Shown here one piece after another: positions 6,785 through 14,263 of a stretch of DNA of 23,177 bases; the stretch's first letter is position 1; every line of letters begins with the position of its first letter. Position numbers and translations under genes: made by a program. A model generated the notes under the pieces. It saw nothing but the letters and a program-made list of their open reading frames with translations. It had not been told where the DNA came from and did no database searches. The stretch spans positions 1 through 23,177 of the forward strand of contig SFHQ01000028.1 of NCBI GenBank assembly GCA_004556345.1, given 5' to 3'. Source of the DNA: Clostridiales bacterium (lineage in GTDB: Bacteria; Bacillota; Clostridia; Oscillospirales; Oscillospiraceae).

Positions 6785-7186
6785 ATGGAACAGCGGCGTT
6801 TGATCTGGCGGGGGATGTTTTGCTTGCTCTCATTGAGCTTGGCGGTGGGGTTGGCGGTACCGGCGCTGGCGTTGTTTCGGTGGGACGATGGGGTGAAGGA
6901 CGATCTCTCGCTGCCCACGGCGGAGAACTTTTCGTTGGTGACCGAGCGGGACGTGGCCATCAGCGCGGAGCTTTCTGGGGTGGACCCGGAGGGGGAGACG
7001 CTGGAGTTTCGCATCACGAAGCGCCCGGCGCGGGGCGCCGTGACGCTGGCCGAGGAGGGGAGCGCCCGCTTCACCTACACGCCCTATGAAAACAAGACCG
7101 GGCGGGACCACTTTACCTACGTGGCGGTGGACCCAGCGGGGAACACATCTCATCCGGCGGTGGTATCAATTCGTATACAAAAATAG
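6785..7186 (+). CDS. Small secreted protein with one bacterial Ig-like domain
   Basis: The 133-aa product has a typical signal peptide (residues 1-30: RR, a hydrophobic core LLSLSLAVGLAV, then PALA just before the likely cleavage site). A single Ig-like/cadherin-like module follows at about 45-132. Hallmarks are DPEGETLEFRITKRPARGAVTL, FTYTPYENKTGRDHFTYVAVDPAGN and a final VVSIRI strand, as in Big_9-type tandem repeats of surface proteins. The ATG at 6785 has AAGGAGG upstream; an earlier in-frame start at 6656 lacks this. It has no SLH, LPXTG or lipobox anchor, so it is probably released or bound non-covalently. Being one module with no catalytic part is unusual; it could be a ligand or an accessory envelope protein. 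Confidence 0.82.
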   Translation: MEQRRLIWRGMFCLLSLSLAVGLAVPALALFRWDDGVKDDLSLPTAENFSLVTERDVAISAELSGVDPEGETLEFRITKRPARGAVTLAEEGSARFTYTPYENKTGRDHFTYVAVDPAGNTSHPAVVSIRIQK

Positions 7187-7322
7187 AAAACTGTCGAAAA
7201 GCTAGGAAATGCTGGACTTTTGCGGAGGAATTTGGTAAACTTGACGTGTAAGCACCTTCGCCATTGGACGCGGAGCCTGAACATCACAGGCAGCGCGTTC
7301 CCGCCAAGAAAGTGAGCACACC

Positions 7323-7820
7323 ATGGAGCAAGCCGTGATCTATTCCCCCGTAGGCCCTTTGACCTTGTTCGCGGAAGACGATTTCTTGACCGCCCTGGTC
7401 TATGGTGACTATGGAGGCTACGATGATATCCCCCTGTTCCGGGAGGCCCGCCGCCAGCTGGACGAGTATTTTGACGGCCAGCGCCAGACCTTCCATCTTC
7501 CCCTGCGCCCGGAGGGGACAGAGTTTCAGAAAAAAGTGTGGCAGGTCCTCTGCCGCATCCCCTACGGCCAGATGATCTCTTACCGGGAGCTGGCCACGCG
7601 GGTGGGGGCGCCTCGCGCCTTTCAGGCCGTGGGCCAGGCCAACGGCCACAACCCCCTGCCCATCCTGATCCCATGTCACCGGGTCATTGCCGCCAACGGG
7701 ACGCTGGGCGGCTATTCCGGGGGCTTGGAACGCAAGCGCTTTTTGCTCCATTTAGAGGGCCATGACCTGCCTGCGCCCCCGGCCCCCAGACGGAGAGTTC
7801 TGCGGGGCGGGGTGCGCTGA
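7323..7820 (+). CDS. ogt: Methylated-DNA--protein-cysteine S-methyltransferase (Ogt/MGMT family)
   Basis: This suicide DNA repair enzyme transfers an O6-alkyl group from guanine to its own cysteine. The 165-aa protein has the active-site motif PCHRV at 117-121 (acceptor Cys118), the helix-turn-helix segment EFQKKVWQVLCRIPYGQMISYRELA (68-91) and the downstream GGYSGGLERKRFLL. The residue equivalent to the usual arginine finger (ARAVG in most homologs) is Gln102 (AFQAVG). The last 20 residues are a Pro/Arg-rich tail. The ATG at 7323 has only a weak Shine-Dalgarno (AAGAAAGTGAG). It ends at a bidirectional terminator shared with the convergent CyuA-like gene. Confidence 0.93.
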   Translation: MEQAVIYSPVGPLTLFAEDDFLTALVYGDYGGYDDIPLFREARRQLDEYFDGQRQTFHLPLRPEGTEFQKKVWQVLCRIPYGQMISYRELATRVGAPRAFQAVGQANGHNPLPILIPCHRVIAANGTLGGYSGGLERKRFLLHLEGHDLPAPPAPRRRVLRGGVR

Positions 7821-7882
7821 GGACCCGGCATGACAGCAGCGCTTTGGCCAAACTGAGCGAACGCGCATCACCTAGAAAACGC

Positions 7883-7919
7883 AAAAAACTGCCAGCTGCA
7901 TCACGGCTGGCAGTTTTTT
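7883..7919. terminator. Bidirectional rho-independent terminator
   Basis: A 14-bp perfect stem (AAAAAACTGCCAGC at 7883-7896, complement at 7906-7919) encloses a 9-nt loop. T runs are present on both strands. It lies between the converging ogt and CyuA-like genes and serves both. Confidence 0.9.
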
Positions 7920-7950
7920 TGCGCGGGATGGGGCGAATAGAGGGCACGTG

Positions 7951-9231
7951 TTATCCCATTTTTTCCTCGAAGATCTCCACGATGGTCTTCTCCGTCCCCA
8001 CCATGCCGGGGGAGGCGATGCGGCCCATGTAGCGCATGGTGGTCTCCGGGTCCGGGGCGTTGATGCCGTGGACCGGGTCGATGGCCACACCGGAACGGGC
8101 AAAGGTGGCGGCGCGGAAGGCAGCGTCCACGGCGGTGACGCCCTTCATCACGCACCCCTGGTTGCCGCCGTCACAGATCATGCCGGTGATGCTGGAGGCC
8201 ATGTTGCGGATGGTGCGGGCCAGGGCGTCCGGGTCGCCGCCCTGCATCAGGACCAGGCCGCAGGCCGCGCCGGTGCCGGCGGCGATGGCACAGCCGCAGA
8301 AGGCGGAGAGACGGCCGGAGTATTCCTTGATGTACATGCACACGAGATAGCTCAAGGCCGTGGCCCGCCAGAGGCATTCCTCGCTCAGCCCCCAGACCTG
8401 CTGGGCGGCGTAGAGGGGGAGCGTGGCCAAAATGCCGTGGGCCCCGGAGCCGGTGATGCTCATGGCGGGCTGATCCAGGCCCAGCACGCGGGCCTCCACG
8501 GCCCCGGCGGCCAGGAGCTGGGCGGTGGCGATCACGTCGTCGGAGACCGGCTTGCCGCCGTTGGCCCGGAGCAGACAGGGGGCGAAGGTGGTCCGGGGGC
8601 TGTCGATGCCCTCCTGATAGAGGGCCAGGTTGACGTCATAAGCAGACTGGATGAATGCGATTTCTTCCACGGGGACAGTCTGAGCATACTCGGCCAGCTG
8701 CGCCAGGGTGTAGGTGTGGATGAGGGGCGTGGGCTCCTCGCCGGGTTTGGCGGCGTGGTCCTCGGCTTTCTCGAAGACGGTTGCCCCGTTGTGGATGATG
8801 GAGACGATGTTTGTGTGGCTGCCCCGGATGGTGACGGTGCAGGTGTCCGTCTCGGTGGTGACCGTGGCCTCCAGGAAGATGGTCGAGTCGATGCCGGAGA
8901 GAGTCACTTTGATCTTCCCCTGGTCCACCAGGGCCTGGGCGGCGGCGTTGTCGGCCTCGGTGACGTCGGCCAGGGATTCCAGGCCCTTCTCCCAGTTCCC
9001 GGCCACCACGCCCAGGGCGGCAGAGAAGACGTTGCCGACGGCGTGGGAGTTGGGGATGCCGCAGGTAAAGGCGTTTTTATACAGGCCGGAGTTCATGGCC
9101 ACGGCCACGGACTGGATGGGGCCGTGGGTCAGGCTCCGGGCGCGGGCGGCGGCGAAGGCGATGGCCCCCGGTTCCGTCACCCCCAGGGCGGGGATCATGT
9201 CGTCGTGGATGAGTTTGGTCAGTGGGTGCAT
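7951..9231 (-). CDS. CyuA/UPF0597-family Fe-S lyase (cysteine desulfidase-like)
   Basis: The family (E. coli CyuA/YhaM, archaeal L-cysteine desulfidase, related to the serine dehydratase alpha domain) uses a [4Fe-4S] cluster for beta-elimination, for example cysteine to pyruvate, ammonia and sulfide. The 426-aa product has the expected cluster cysteines: FCGC (312, 314), then ICDGGNQGC (353 and 360). Other conserved parts are SGLYKNAFTCGIPN (48-61), GSHTNIVSI (137-145) and GSGAHGI (261-267). The family motif GCTEP reads GVTEP (17-21), so the cysteine proposed as catalytic in the archaeal enzyme is Val18; the substrate may differ. The start has AAGGAGGGC upstream. It follows the dehydrogenase gene by 30 bp and is probably in the same operon. 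Confidence 0.88.
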   Translation of the reverse strand: MHPLTKLIHDDMIPALGVTEPGAIAFAAARARSLTHGPIQSVAVAMNSGLYKNAFTCGIPNSHAVGNVFSAALGVVAGNWEKGLESLADVTEADNAAAQALVDQGKIKVTLSGIDSTIFLEATVTTETDTCTVTIRGSHTNIVSIIHNGATVFEKAEDHAAKPGEEPTPLIHTYTLAQLAEYAQTVPVEEIAFIQSAYDVNLALYQEGIDSPRTTFAPCLLRANGGKPVSDDVIATAQLLAAGAVEARVLGLDQPAMSITGSGAHGILATLPLYAAQQVWGLSEECLWRATALSYLVCMYIKEYSGRLSAFCGCAIAAGTGAACGLVLMQGGDPDALARTIRNMASSITGMICDGGNQGCVMKGVTAVDAAFRAATFARSGVAIDPVHGINAPDPETTMRYMGRIASPGMVGTEKTIVEIFEEKMG

Positions 9232-9261
9232 GGGCAGTGCCCTCCTTGGTTGGTTTTGGGA

Positions 9262-10200
9262 TCAGTTGTCTTTCAGAATGGTCCAGAGCTGCTGGAACAG
9301 CTCGTCCCGGCGGCGGCGCTTGGCCTCGCCCTGGCCATCAGCGTAGTCATAGAAACCGCCCCCGGACTTGACCCCCAGGCGGCCCTGGTCGGCCAGGTCA
9401 TTGAGGACCGGGCTGCGCTGGCTGGCGTCCAGATCGGCGAAGAGATAGTTGCTCACGGCCCGGAAAATATCCACGCCGCCCAGGTCCACCGTTTCCAGCG
9501 GGCCGAGCACGGCATAGCGGAAGCCGGGGCCGTATTTCATGGCTGCGTCGATCTCCTCCGGCCCGGCGGCCCCTTCGGCCATGATGTGCAGGGCTTCCCG
9601 CAGGACGGCGTATTGCAGGCGGTTGCCAATGATGCCCAAAATATCTTTCTGGACGATGACGGGCTTTTTCCCCAGTGACAGGGCCAGGGCGTGGACAGCC
9701 TGCGCCACGGCGTCGCCGGACTTCTCGCCCTTGGTGATCTCCACCAGCGGCATCAGGTCCGGGGGATTCCAGAAGTGCATCCCGCAGAAGCGCTCCGGGT
9801 GTTCCACCGCCTGGGCGATGTCGCTCACCCGCAGACCGGAGGTGTTGGTGGTGAGCAGGGTATCCGGGGAGACATGCTGGCAGATGGTGCGGTAAAACGC
9901 CTGCTTGATCTCCAGGTCCTCTGCGATGTTTTCCACGACGAAATCGGCGCTGTCATAGACGGCGAAGTCCGTGGTGTAGGTGATGCGCTGGGCAATGGCA
10001 GCGGGGGACTCGTCCAGCAGGCCCTTTTCCTGCAAAACGGCCAGGTCCCCGGCAATGCGCTCCTGGGCACGGTCCAGGGACGAGGTGCGGCGGTTCCAGA
10101 GGGTGACGGCGTACCCGGCCTGGGCAAAGATGCGGGCCAGGGTCACGCCCATGGTCCCGGCCCCGGCCACCACAGGGCGGCGGATGGCGGTTGTCGGCAT
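9262..10200 (-). CDS. 3-hydroxyacyl-CoA dehydrogenase family protein
   Basis: This is a cytosolic NAD(P)-dependent dehydrogenase of 312 aa. The Rossmann motif GAGTMG is at 13-18. The catalytic set is in place: Ser121 (NTSG), His142 and Asn145 (GMHFWNPPDLM), Glu154 and Asn193 (GIIGNR), with spacings as in short-chain 3-hydroxyacyl-CoA dehydrogenases. The second beta strand ends in WNRRT instead of the usual acidic residue, which suggests NADP(H). The C-terminal 3HCDH domain ends with GGGFYDY. The start at 10200 has AAGGAGG about 9 nt upstream; the 33-residue extension is rejected. It is first in an operon with the CyuA-like gene. The substrate (3-hydroxybutyryl-CoA, another hydroxyacyl-CoA, or a hydroxy acid) is open, as there are no thiolase or crotonase neighbours. 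Confidence 0.9.
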   Translation of the reverse strand: MPTTAIRRPVVAGAGTMGVTLARIFAQAGYAVTLWNRRTSSLDRAQERIAGDLAVLQEKGLLDESPAAIAQRITYTTDFAVYDSADFVVENIAEDLEIKQAFYRTICQHVSPDTLLTTNTSGLRVSDIAQAVEHPERFCGMHFWNPPDLMPLVEITKGEKSGDAVAQAVHALALSLGKKPVIVQKDILGIIGNRLQYAVLREALHIMAEGAAGPEEIDAAMKYGPGFRYAVLGPLETVDLGGVDIFRAVSNYLFADLDASQRSPVLNDLADQGRLGVKSGGGFYDYADGQGEAKRRRRDELFQQLWTILKDN

Positions 10201-10258
10201 AGTAGATGACCTCCTTGTGCGGTGTTTCGTTCTGGGTGTATCACGTATCCTAACCCGT

Positions 10259-10287
10259 AGTATAGCCCCAACCAGAGGGGTTGGCAA
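10259..10287 (-). promoter_or_regulatory. SigA promoter of the dehydrogenase/CyuA-like operon
   Basis: On the minus strand TTGCCA (10282-10287), a 17-bp spacer and TATACT (10259-10264) lie about 60 bp before the start codon at 10200. The spacer holds an inverted repeat that reaches into the -35 box (10268-10284). Confidence 0.8.
10268..10284. promoter_or_regulatory. Candidate operator, CCAACC-N5-GGTTGG
   Basis: A perfect 6-bp inverted repeat with a 5-bp centre (AGAGG) lies entirely inside the promoter and overlaps the -35 hexamer. This position suits a repressor or a MerR-type activator site. The cognate protein is not identifiable. Confidence 0.5.
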
Positions 10288-10334
10288 GCCCTGCGACACT
10301 TTGTTTAAATGGCAACAAAACAGGAAGGTTTCTC

Positions 10335-10363
10335 TTGCTTTTTCTAGTATGTCAGCCTATAAT
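10335..10363 (+). promoter_or_regulatory. SigA promoter of the 10415 gene
   Basis: TTGCTT (10335-10340), a 17-bp spacer and a perfect TATAAT (10358-10363) lie 52 bp before the start codon at 10415. Confidence 0.85.
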
Positions 10364-10414
10364 AAGGGCTGTGTTGACGGGTGTGTATCTGCGCAAAAAA
10401 GAGAGGGCAGTGCC

Positions 10415-11440
10415 ATGGGGAAGACCATTGATTTCCAACAACAGAAAGACCTGCGCGTTTGGCGAACGGTGATGGAGGAGCTGCGTGTCATTCAGAACCT
10501 GGAGCCCTGGACCTTCTTGGGGCCGGAAGATACGTTTTTGTATCTGCCAAAGGCGGAAAACCGATGGATCTTTTTCCGCTGGGTGCCCGCTGCACCCAAC
10601 GAAGTGGTCTTGACGGTCTATCCTAGCCTGCCGGCCTACCGCAAGTCCCTGGAGACGCCCCAGACCTACCGGGAAAGCACCCGAAACTTCATCGAGTCCT
10701 CTTATTTTGAGATCTACCAGACCAAGGCGGAGGACATCCCCGCCGCCTTGCGCTCAGTCTACCGGGAGCTGGGGGTGGACTATGGGGACGGCCTTTGGCC
10801 TTTTGTCACCTATAAACGCTGGGGCTATGACGAGGCCCTGCCCCAGGGCCGCCACCTGCTGCTTTTGGAAAACGCCCTGGGCAACCTGTTCATGCAGCTG
10901 CGGGCGGTGGAGGCCAAGCCCGGCAGCGTGGACTTTACCAAGGGGGAGATGTGCGTGCGCTTCTACTCCCCGGACCAGGGCATGTGGGTCAACGCCGCCA
11001 TGCCCTACGCCCTGCCCCCCAAGGACCCGCCGTTCCTCCAGCTCAACCAGGACAGCACCCATGTGACCCAGCCCCTGCTGGACCTGCCCCGGAGCCAGAC
11101 CCTGGAGCAGGTGGACTTTGACTTCGGCTGGCTGGATGACTCCGACCGGAAAAAAATGGAGGAGCCCCGCTATTTTCCCATGATCACCGTCTTTACTGAC
11201 CACAAGACGGGCAACCCTCTCCTGACCTACCGCTGCCACCCGGATGAGCTCATCGAGTGCGCCTTTCACCAGTGGGAGGCCCTCATCCAGCAGCACGGCC
11301 GCCCGGAGACCCTCTATGTCGCCAGGGACGAGACCTTCGGCCTCTTCAACGACTTTGCGCAGCACATCGGGGTCACCTGCCGCCAGGTCGAGCATCTTCC
11401 TACCACCGAGGAGTATTTCCGGCGGCATGGGTTGGTCTGA
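10415..11440 (+). CDS. Uncharacterised protein, 341 aa (DUF7309/DUF6930-like)
   Basis: This is a soluble protein with no signal peptide or membrane segment. By memory, the N-terminal half (FLYLPKAENRWIFFRWVPAAPNEVVLTVYPSLPAYR, then WPFVTYKRWGYDEALP) and the C-terminal half (PMITVFTDHKTGNPLLTYRCHPDE, then HQWEALIQQHGRPETLYVARDETFGLF) resemble the DUF7309 and DUF6930 domains. I could not test this, and neither has an assigned activity that I know of. I see no catalytic motif. The ATG at 10415 has GAGAGGG upstream and a strong promoter at 10335-10363; upstream in-frame codons back to 9980 run antisense to the dehydrogenase gene. It is monocistronic and ends at a strong terminator shared with sufU. 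Confidence 0.8.
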   Translation: MGKTIDFQQQKDLRVWRTVMEELRVIQNLEPWTFLGPEDTFLYLPKAENRWIFFRWVPAAPNEVVLTVYPSLPAYRKSLETPQTYRESTRNFIESSYFEIYQTKAEDIPAALRSVYRELGVDYGDGLWPFVTYKRWGYDEALPQGRHLLLLENALGNLFMQLRAVEAKPGSVDFTKGEMCVRFYSPDQGMWVNAAMPYALPPKDPPFLQLNQDSTHVTQPLLDLPRSQTLEQVDFDFGWLDDSDRKKMEEPRYFPMITVFTDHKTGNPLLTYRCHPDELIECAFHQWEALIQQHGRPETLYVARDETFGLFNDFAQHIGVTCRQVEHLPTTEEYFRRHGLV

Positions 11441-11460
11441 ACATCCTACGCAAACAACAA

Positions 11461-11504
11461 GCGCCGCGAAACGAGAAGAGCTTTTGTTTCGCGGCGCGTT
11501 TTTT
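11461..11504. terminator. Bidirectional rho-independent terminator
   Basis: A 12-bp GC-rich stem (GCGCCGCGAAAC at 11461-11472, complement at 11486-11497) is followed by TTTTTT at 11499-11504. It ends the 10415 gene. Read on the minus strand it also lies just after sufU, though with a weaker T run. Confidence 0.88.
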
Positions 11505-11518
11505 GTGGTGAGAGCGCC

Positions 11519-11950
11519 TCAGGCATCCTTGTCCTTCAGCATCTCCTGGATGGTGTGCCAGCCCAGGGTAGCGCATTTGACGCGGGCGGGCATGTGGGAG
11601 ACGTCTTCGAGGATGGCGGCTTCGTCCAAGGACTCTTTTTCCGCCTCGGTGGCTTCCCCGCGGATCATGCGCAGGAAGCGGTCGGCCAGCTCCAGGGCCT
11701 CCTGCTTGGTCTTGCCCAGGACCAGGTCGATCATCATGTCGGCCGAGGCCTGGGAGATGGCGCAGCCGTCGCCCTGGAAGGAGGCGTCTTCGATCACGTC
11801 GCCGTTCATCTTCAGGTTCAGGAAAATATCATCCCCACAGCTGGGGTTTACGCCTTCGAGCATCAGGTCCACAACCTTCAGGGGGTGCTTGTGGTAGGGG
11901 TTGCGGTTGTGCTCGGTGAGGATCTCGTTGTAAAAGGTCTTATTCTGCAT
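11519..11950 (-). CDS. sufU: Fe-S cluster assembly protein SufU
   Basis: In Firmicutes SufU accepts persulfide sulfur from SufS (through Zn) for delivery to SufBCD. The 143-aa protein carries the three conserved cysteines and the Asp: PSCGDD (Cys38, Asp40), DGCAIS (Cys63) and VKCATL (Cys126). The 18-20 residue insertion between Cys63 and Cys126 that separates SufU from IscU is present (ATEAEKESLDEAAIL region). It is last in sufCBDSU; its start overlaps the sufS stop by 11 bp, implying coupled translation. Confidence 0.96.
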   Translation of the reverse strand: MQNKTFYNEILTEHNRNPYHKHPLKVVDLMLEGVNPSCGDDIFLNLKMNGDVIEDASFQGDGCAISQASADMMIDLVLGKTKQEALELADRFLRMIRGEATEAEKESLDEAAILEDVSHMPARVKCATLGWHTIQEMLKDKDA

Positions 11951-13181
11951 AACCCATCTGGCTCCTTACTTCGCGTAACGTTTTGAGGAAGGCCTCGACC
12001 TCGGCCTCGGTGTTGTAGAAGGCGAGGCTGGCGCGGGTGGTGGCGTTCACGCCCAGGTGCTGTAAGAGCGGCTGGGCGCAGTGGTGGCCTGCCCGGACGG
12101 CGATGCTGGCATCGGCCAAAATGGCGGAGACATCGTGGGGATGCACATCGTCTACGGTAAAGGAAAAGATGCCGTGGTGCTGCTCCGGGGTGTCCGCACC
12201 CAGAAGATGGACGTGGGGGATCCTTTTTATGCCCTCCAGCATGAGGGTGGAGAGGTACTCTTCCCGCTGCCGGATGCGGTCGAAGCCGATCTGTTCAATA
12301 TAGTGAATGGCGTCTTCCAGCCCTACGGCCCCGCCGGCGTTGACGGTCCCGGCCTCGAACTTATGGGGGACCTCGGCGTACACCGCGCCCTCGCGGCTGA
12401 CGGACTGGATCATCTCGCCGCCGAAGAGGAAGGGGGGCATGGCGTCGAGCCACTTTTTTTTGCCCCAGAGCACGCCGATGCCCATGGGGGCCAGCATCTT
12501 GTGGCCGGAGAAGGCCAAAAAGTCCACGCCCAGGTCCTGCACATCGACCTTGATGTGGGGGACGCTCTGGGAGCCGTCGGCGATGACCACGATGTCGCCC
12601 TTGCTGTGGCAGAGGGCGGCGGCCGCCTTCACGTCGTACTCCCGGCCGAAGACGTTGGACATCTGGGTCATGGTGACGAGCCTGGTCCTGTCGGTGATCG
12701 CTTCCTCCAGGGCTTCCAGGGGGATCTCGCCCGTGGCATCACATTCCAGAAACTTCAAGGTCGCGCCGTGCCGCTTGGCGGCCTGGAGCCAGGGGAGAAA
12801 GTTGCTGTGGTGCTCCACGATGGTGACGATCACTTCGTCGCCGGGCTGGAGCAGCAGCTCGGCCAGGCAGTTGGCGGCCAGGTTCAGGCTCTCGCTGGCG
12901 TTGCGGGTGAAGACGATCTCACTGGGACTTTCCGCGTGGATGAACTTGGAAACGGTCTCGCGGGCGGCCTCATAGCGCTCCGTGGCCCGCTCGGACAGGT
13001 CGTAGATGCCCCGGAAGGGGTTGGCGTTGTCGTGGCCGTAAAACTCACTCACGGCGTTCAAAACAGCGTCCGGCTTCTGGGTGGTGGCGGAGTTGTCCAG
13101 GTAGATCACGGGGTCGTTGCGGAAGAGGGGAAAGTCCTGGCGAATTTGCAGGATCTCCTGTGCTTCAATGCCTTTATTCAT
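11940..13181 (-). CDS. sufS: Cysteine desulfurase SufS
   Basis: This PLP enzyme converts cysteine to alanine and an enzyme-bound persulfide for Fe-S assembly. The 413-aa product has the PLP lysine in SGHKML (Lys228), the catalytic Cys368 in RAGHHCAQPL, the EHHSN motif at 123-127 and ADGSQS near 201-206, all type II (SufS) features. The start at 13181 has AAGGAGGG 7 nt upstream; the longer open frame to 13490 runs out of frame through sufD and is rejected. The start overlaps the sufD stop by 8 bp, and the 3' end overlaps sufU by 11 bp. Confidence 0.97.
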   Translation of the reverse strand: MNKGIEAQEILQIRQDFPLFRNDPVIYLDNSATTQKPDAVLNAVSEFYGHDNANPFRGIYDLSERATERYEAARETVSKFIHAESPSEIVFTRNASESLNLAANCLAELLLQPGDEVIVTIVEHHSNFLPWLQAAKRHGATLKFLECDATGEIPLEALEEAITDRTRLVTMTQMSNVFGREYDVKAAAALCHSKGDIVVIADGSQSVPHIKVDVQDLGVDFLAFSGHKMLAPMGIGVLWGKKKWLDAMPPFLFGGEMIQSVSREGAVYAEVPHKFEAGTVNAGGAVGLEDAIHYIEQIGFDRIRQREEYLSTLMLEGIKRIPHVHLLGADTPEQHHGIFSFTVDDVHPHDVSAILADASIAVRAGHHCAQPLLQHLGVNATTRASLAFYNTEAEVEAFLKTLREVRSQMGYAE

Positions 13182-14241
13182 CGTCGTTCCCTCCTTCCAA
13201 TTCTTGCTCCACCAGCTGGCGGGTGGCCTCGTCGGGGATGCGCTCGCAGACCCGGTGGATGCGGGCCTTGGCCATGAGTTCATACGCGGTCTCTTCCGGG
13301 ATGCCGCGGGCGGCCATGTAGGCCAGGGTCTCCTCGCTGAGCTTGCCGATGGTGGCACCGTGGTTGCCCTGCACGTCCTCCTCGGCGCAGAGGATGAGGG
13401 GGATGGTCTGGTTGATGGCGGTGTCATCCAGGAGCAGCACGTCCTCTTTTTCGTTGCCGACGGAACCGGCGGAGCCGTGCTTAAAATCAATGGTGCCGCG
13501 GAAGAGCTTGAAGGCCGCTTCCTTCAGCACACCGGAGGCGTCGATGCGGCTGGTGGTCTTCTTCCCCCGGTGGATGGCGTTGTAGTTCATATCCAGCTTG
13601 CTGCCGGCTTCCAGAAGATAGCCGATGTCGGTCTCCAACGCGCTGTCGTGGCCGGCCAGGTCGATCTGGCAGCCCTGGTAGGTGGCGTGGCCGCCCAGGA
13701 CCAGGTGCGTGACCTCAATCTTGGCCCCGCTTTCGCACCGGCCGCCCACGTCGTTGAGGCAGGTCACGCCCTTGGGCAGGCGCTGGACCTGCACCAGGCG
13801 GACCAGAGCGCCCTCTTCGGCGTAGATTTTGGTCTGGATCGCGGCCAGGCCCTGGCCTTCGCCCTCGCCGGCGTAGTCCATGAGGACCGTGACCTGACTC
13901 TCGGCCTCGGCGTGGATGGTGAAGGCATTGATTTTTTTGTCCTCCGGGCCGTAAGTCAGCCGGACCCGGACGGGCTGGCTGGCAGCGGTCCCGGCGGAAA
14001 CATTGAAGTGATGCACCGGCACGCCGGCGGCCTGGACCAGGGTGTCCATGTCGGGCCCCATGCCGCCGCCGATGGCGGGCAGGTCGTCCTGGGCGGGCTG
14101 GGTGACGCCGTCGGGCGTCTCTATGGTCAGGGTGCCCTCTCCCTCGGCCAAGACCTGCTCCAGGGAAGTCTGGTTCATCCCCAGGTGGTGCCAGGTGAGG
14201 GCGGGCAGCCGATTGATGGTTAGGTTCAAGGTCTGTTCCAT
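13174..14241 (-). CDS. sufD: Fe-S cluster assembly protein SufD
   Basis: SufD pairs with SufB on the SufC ATPase to form the scaffold on which clusters are built. The 355-aa protein is a right-handed beta-helix type with the conserved C-terminal block GNHGATIGKLSEETLAYMAARG; its His294 corresponds to the conserved SufD His at the SufB-SufD interface. The N-terminal part is short compared with enterobacterial SufD, as is usual in Clostridia. The start has AAGGAGG 6-7 nt upstream and lies 22 bp after the sufB stop. Confidence 0.95.
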   Translation of the reverse strand: MEQTLNLTINRLPALTWHHLGMNQTSLEQVLAEGEGTLTIETPDGVTQPAQDDLPAIGGGMGPDMDTLVQAAGVPVHHFNVSAGTAASQPVRVRLTYGPEDKKINAFTIHAEAESQVTVLMDYAGEGEGQGLAAIQTKIYAEEGALVRLVQVQRLPKGVTCLNDVGGRCESGAKIEVTHLVLGGHATYQGCQIDLAGHDSALETDIGYLLEAGSKLDMNYNAIHRGKKTTSRIDASGVLKEAAFKLFRGTIDFKHGSAGSVGNEKEDVLLLDDTAINQTIPLILCAEEDVQGNHGATIGKLSEETLAYMAARGIPEETAYELMAKARIHRVCERIPDEATRQLVEQELEGGNDDE

Positions 14242-14263
14242 GATGTTCCTCCTTCTCCTTGGC

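Noticed and set aside
7241..7269. TTGACG as a -35 box for ogt
   Set aside because: The sequence 17 bp downstream (TTGGAC) is not a -10 box, so no promoter was called; ogt may be transcribed from upstream.
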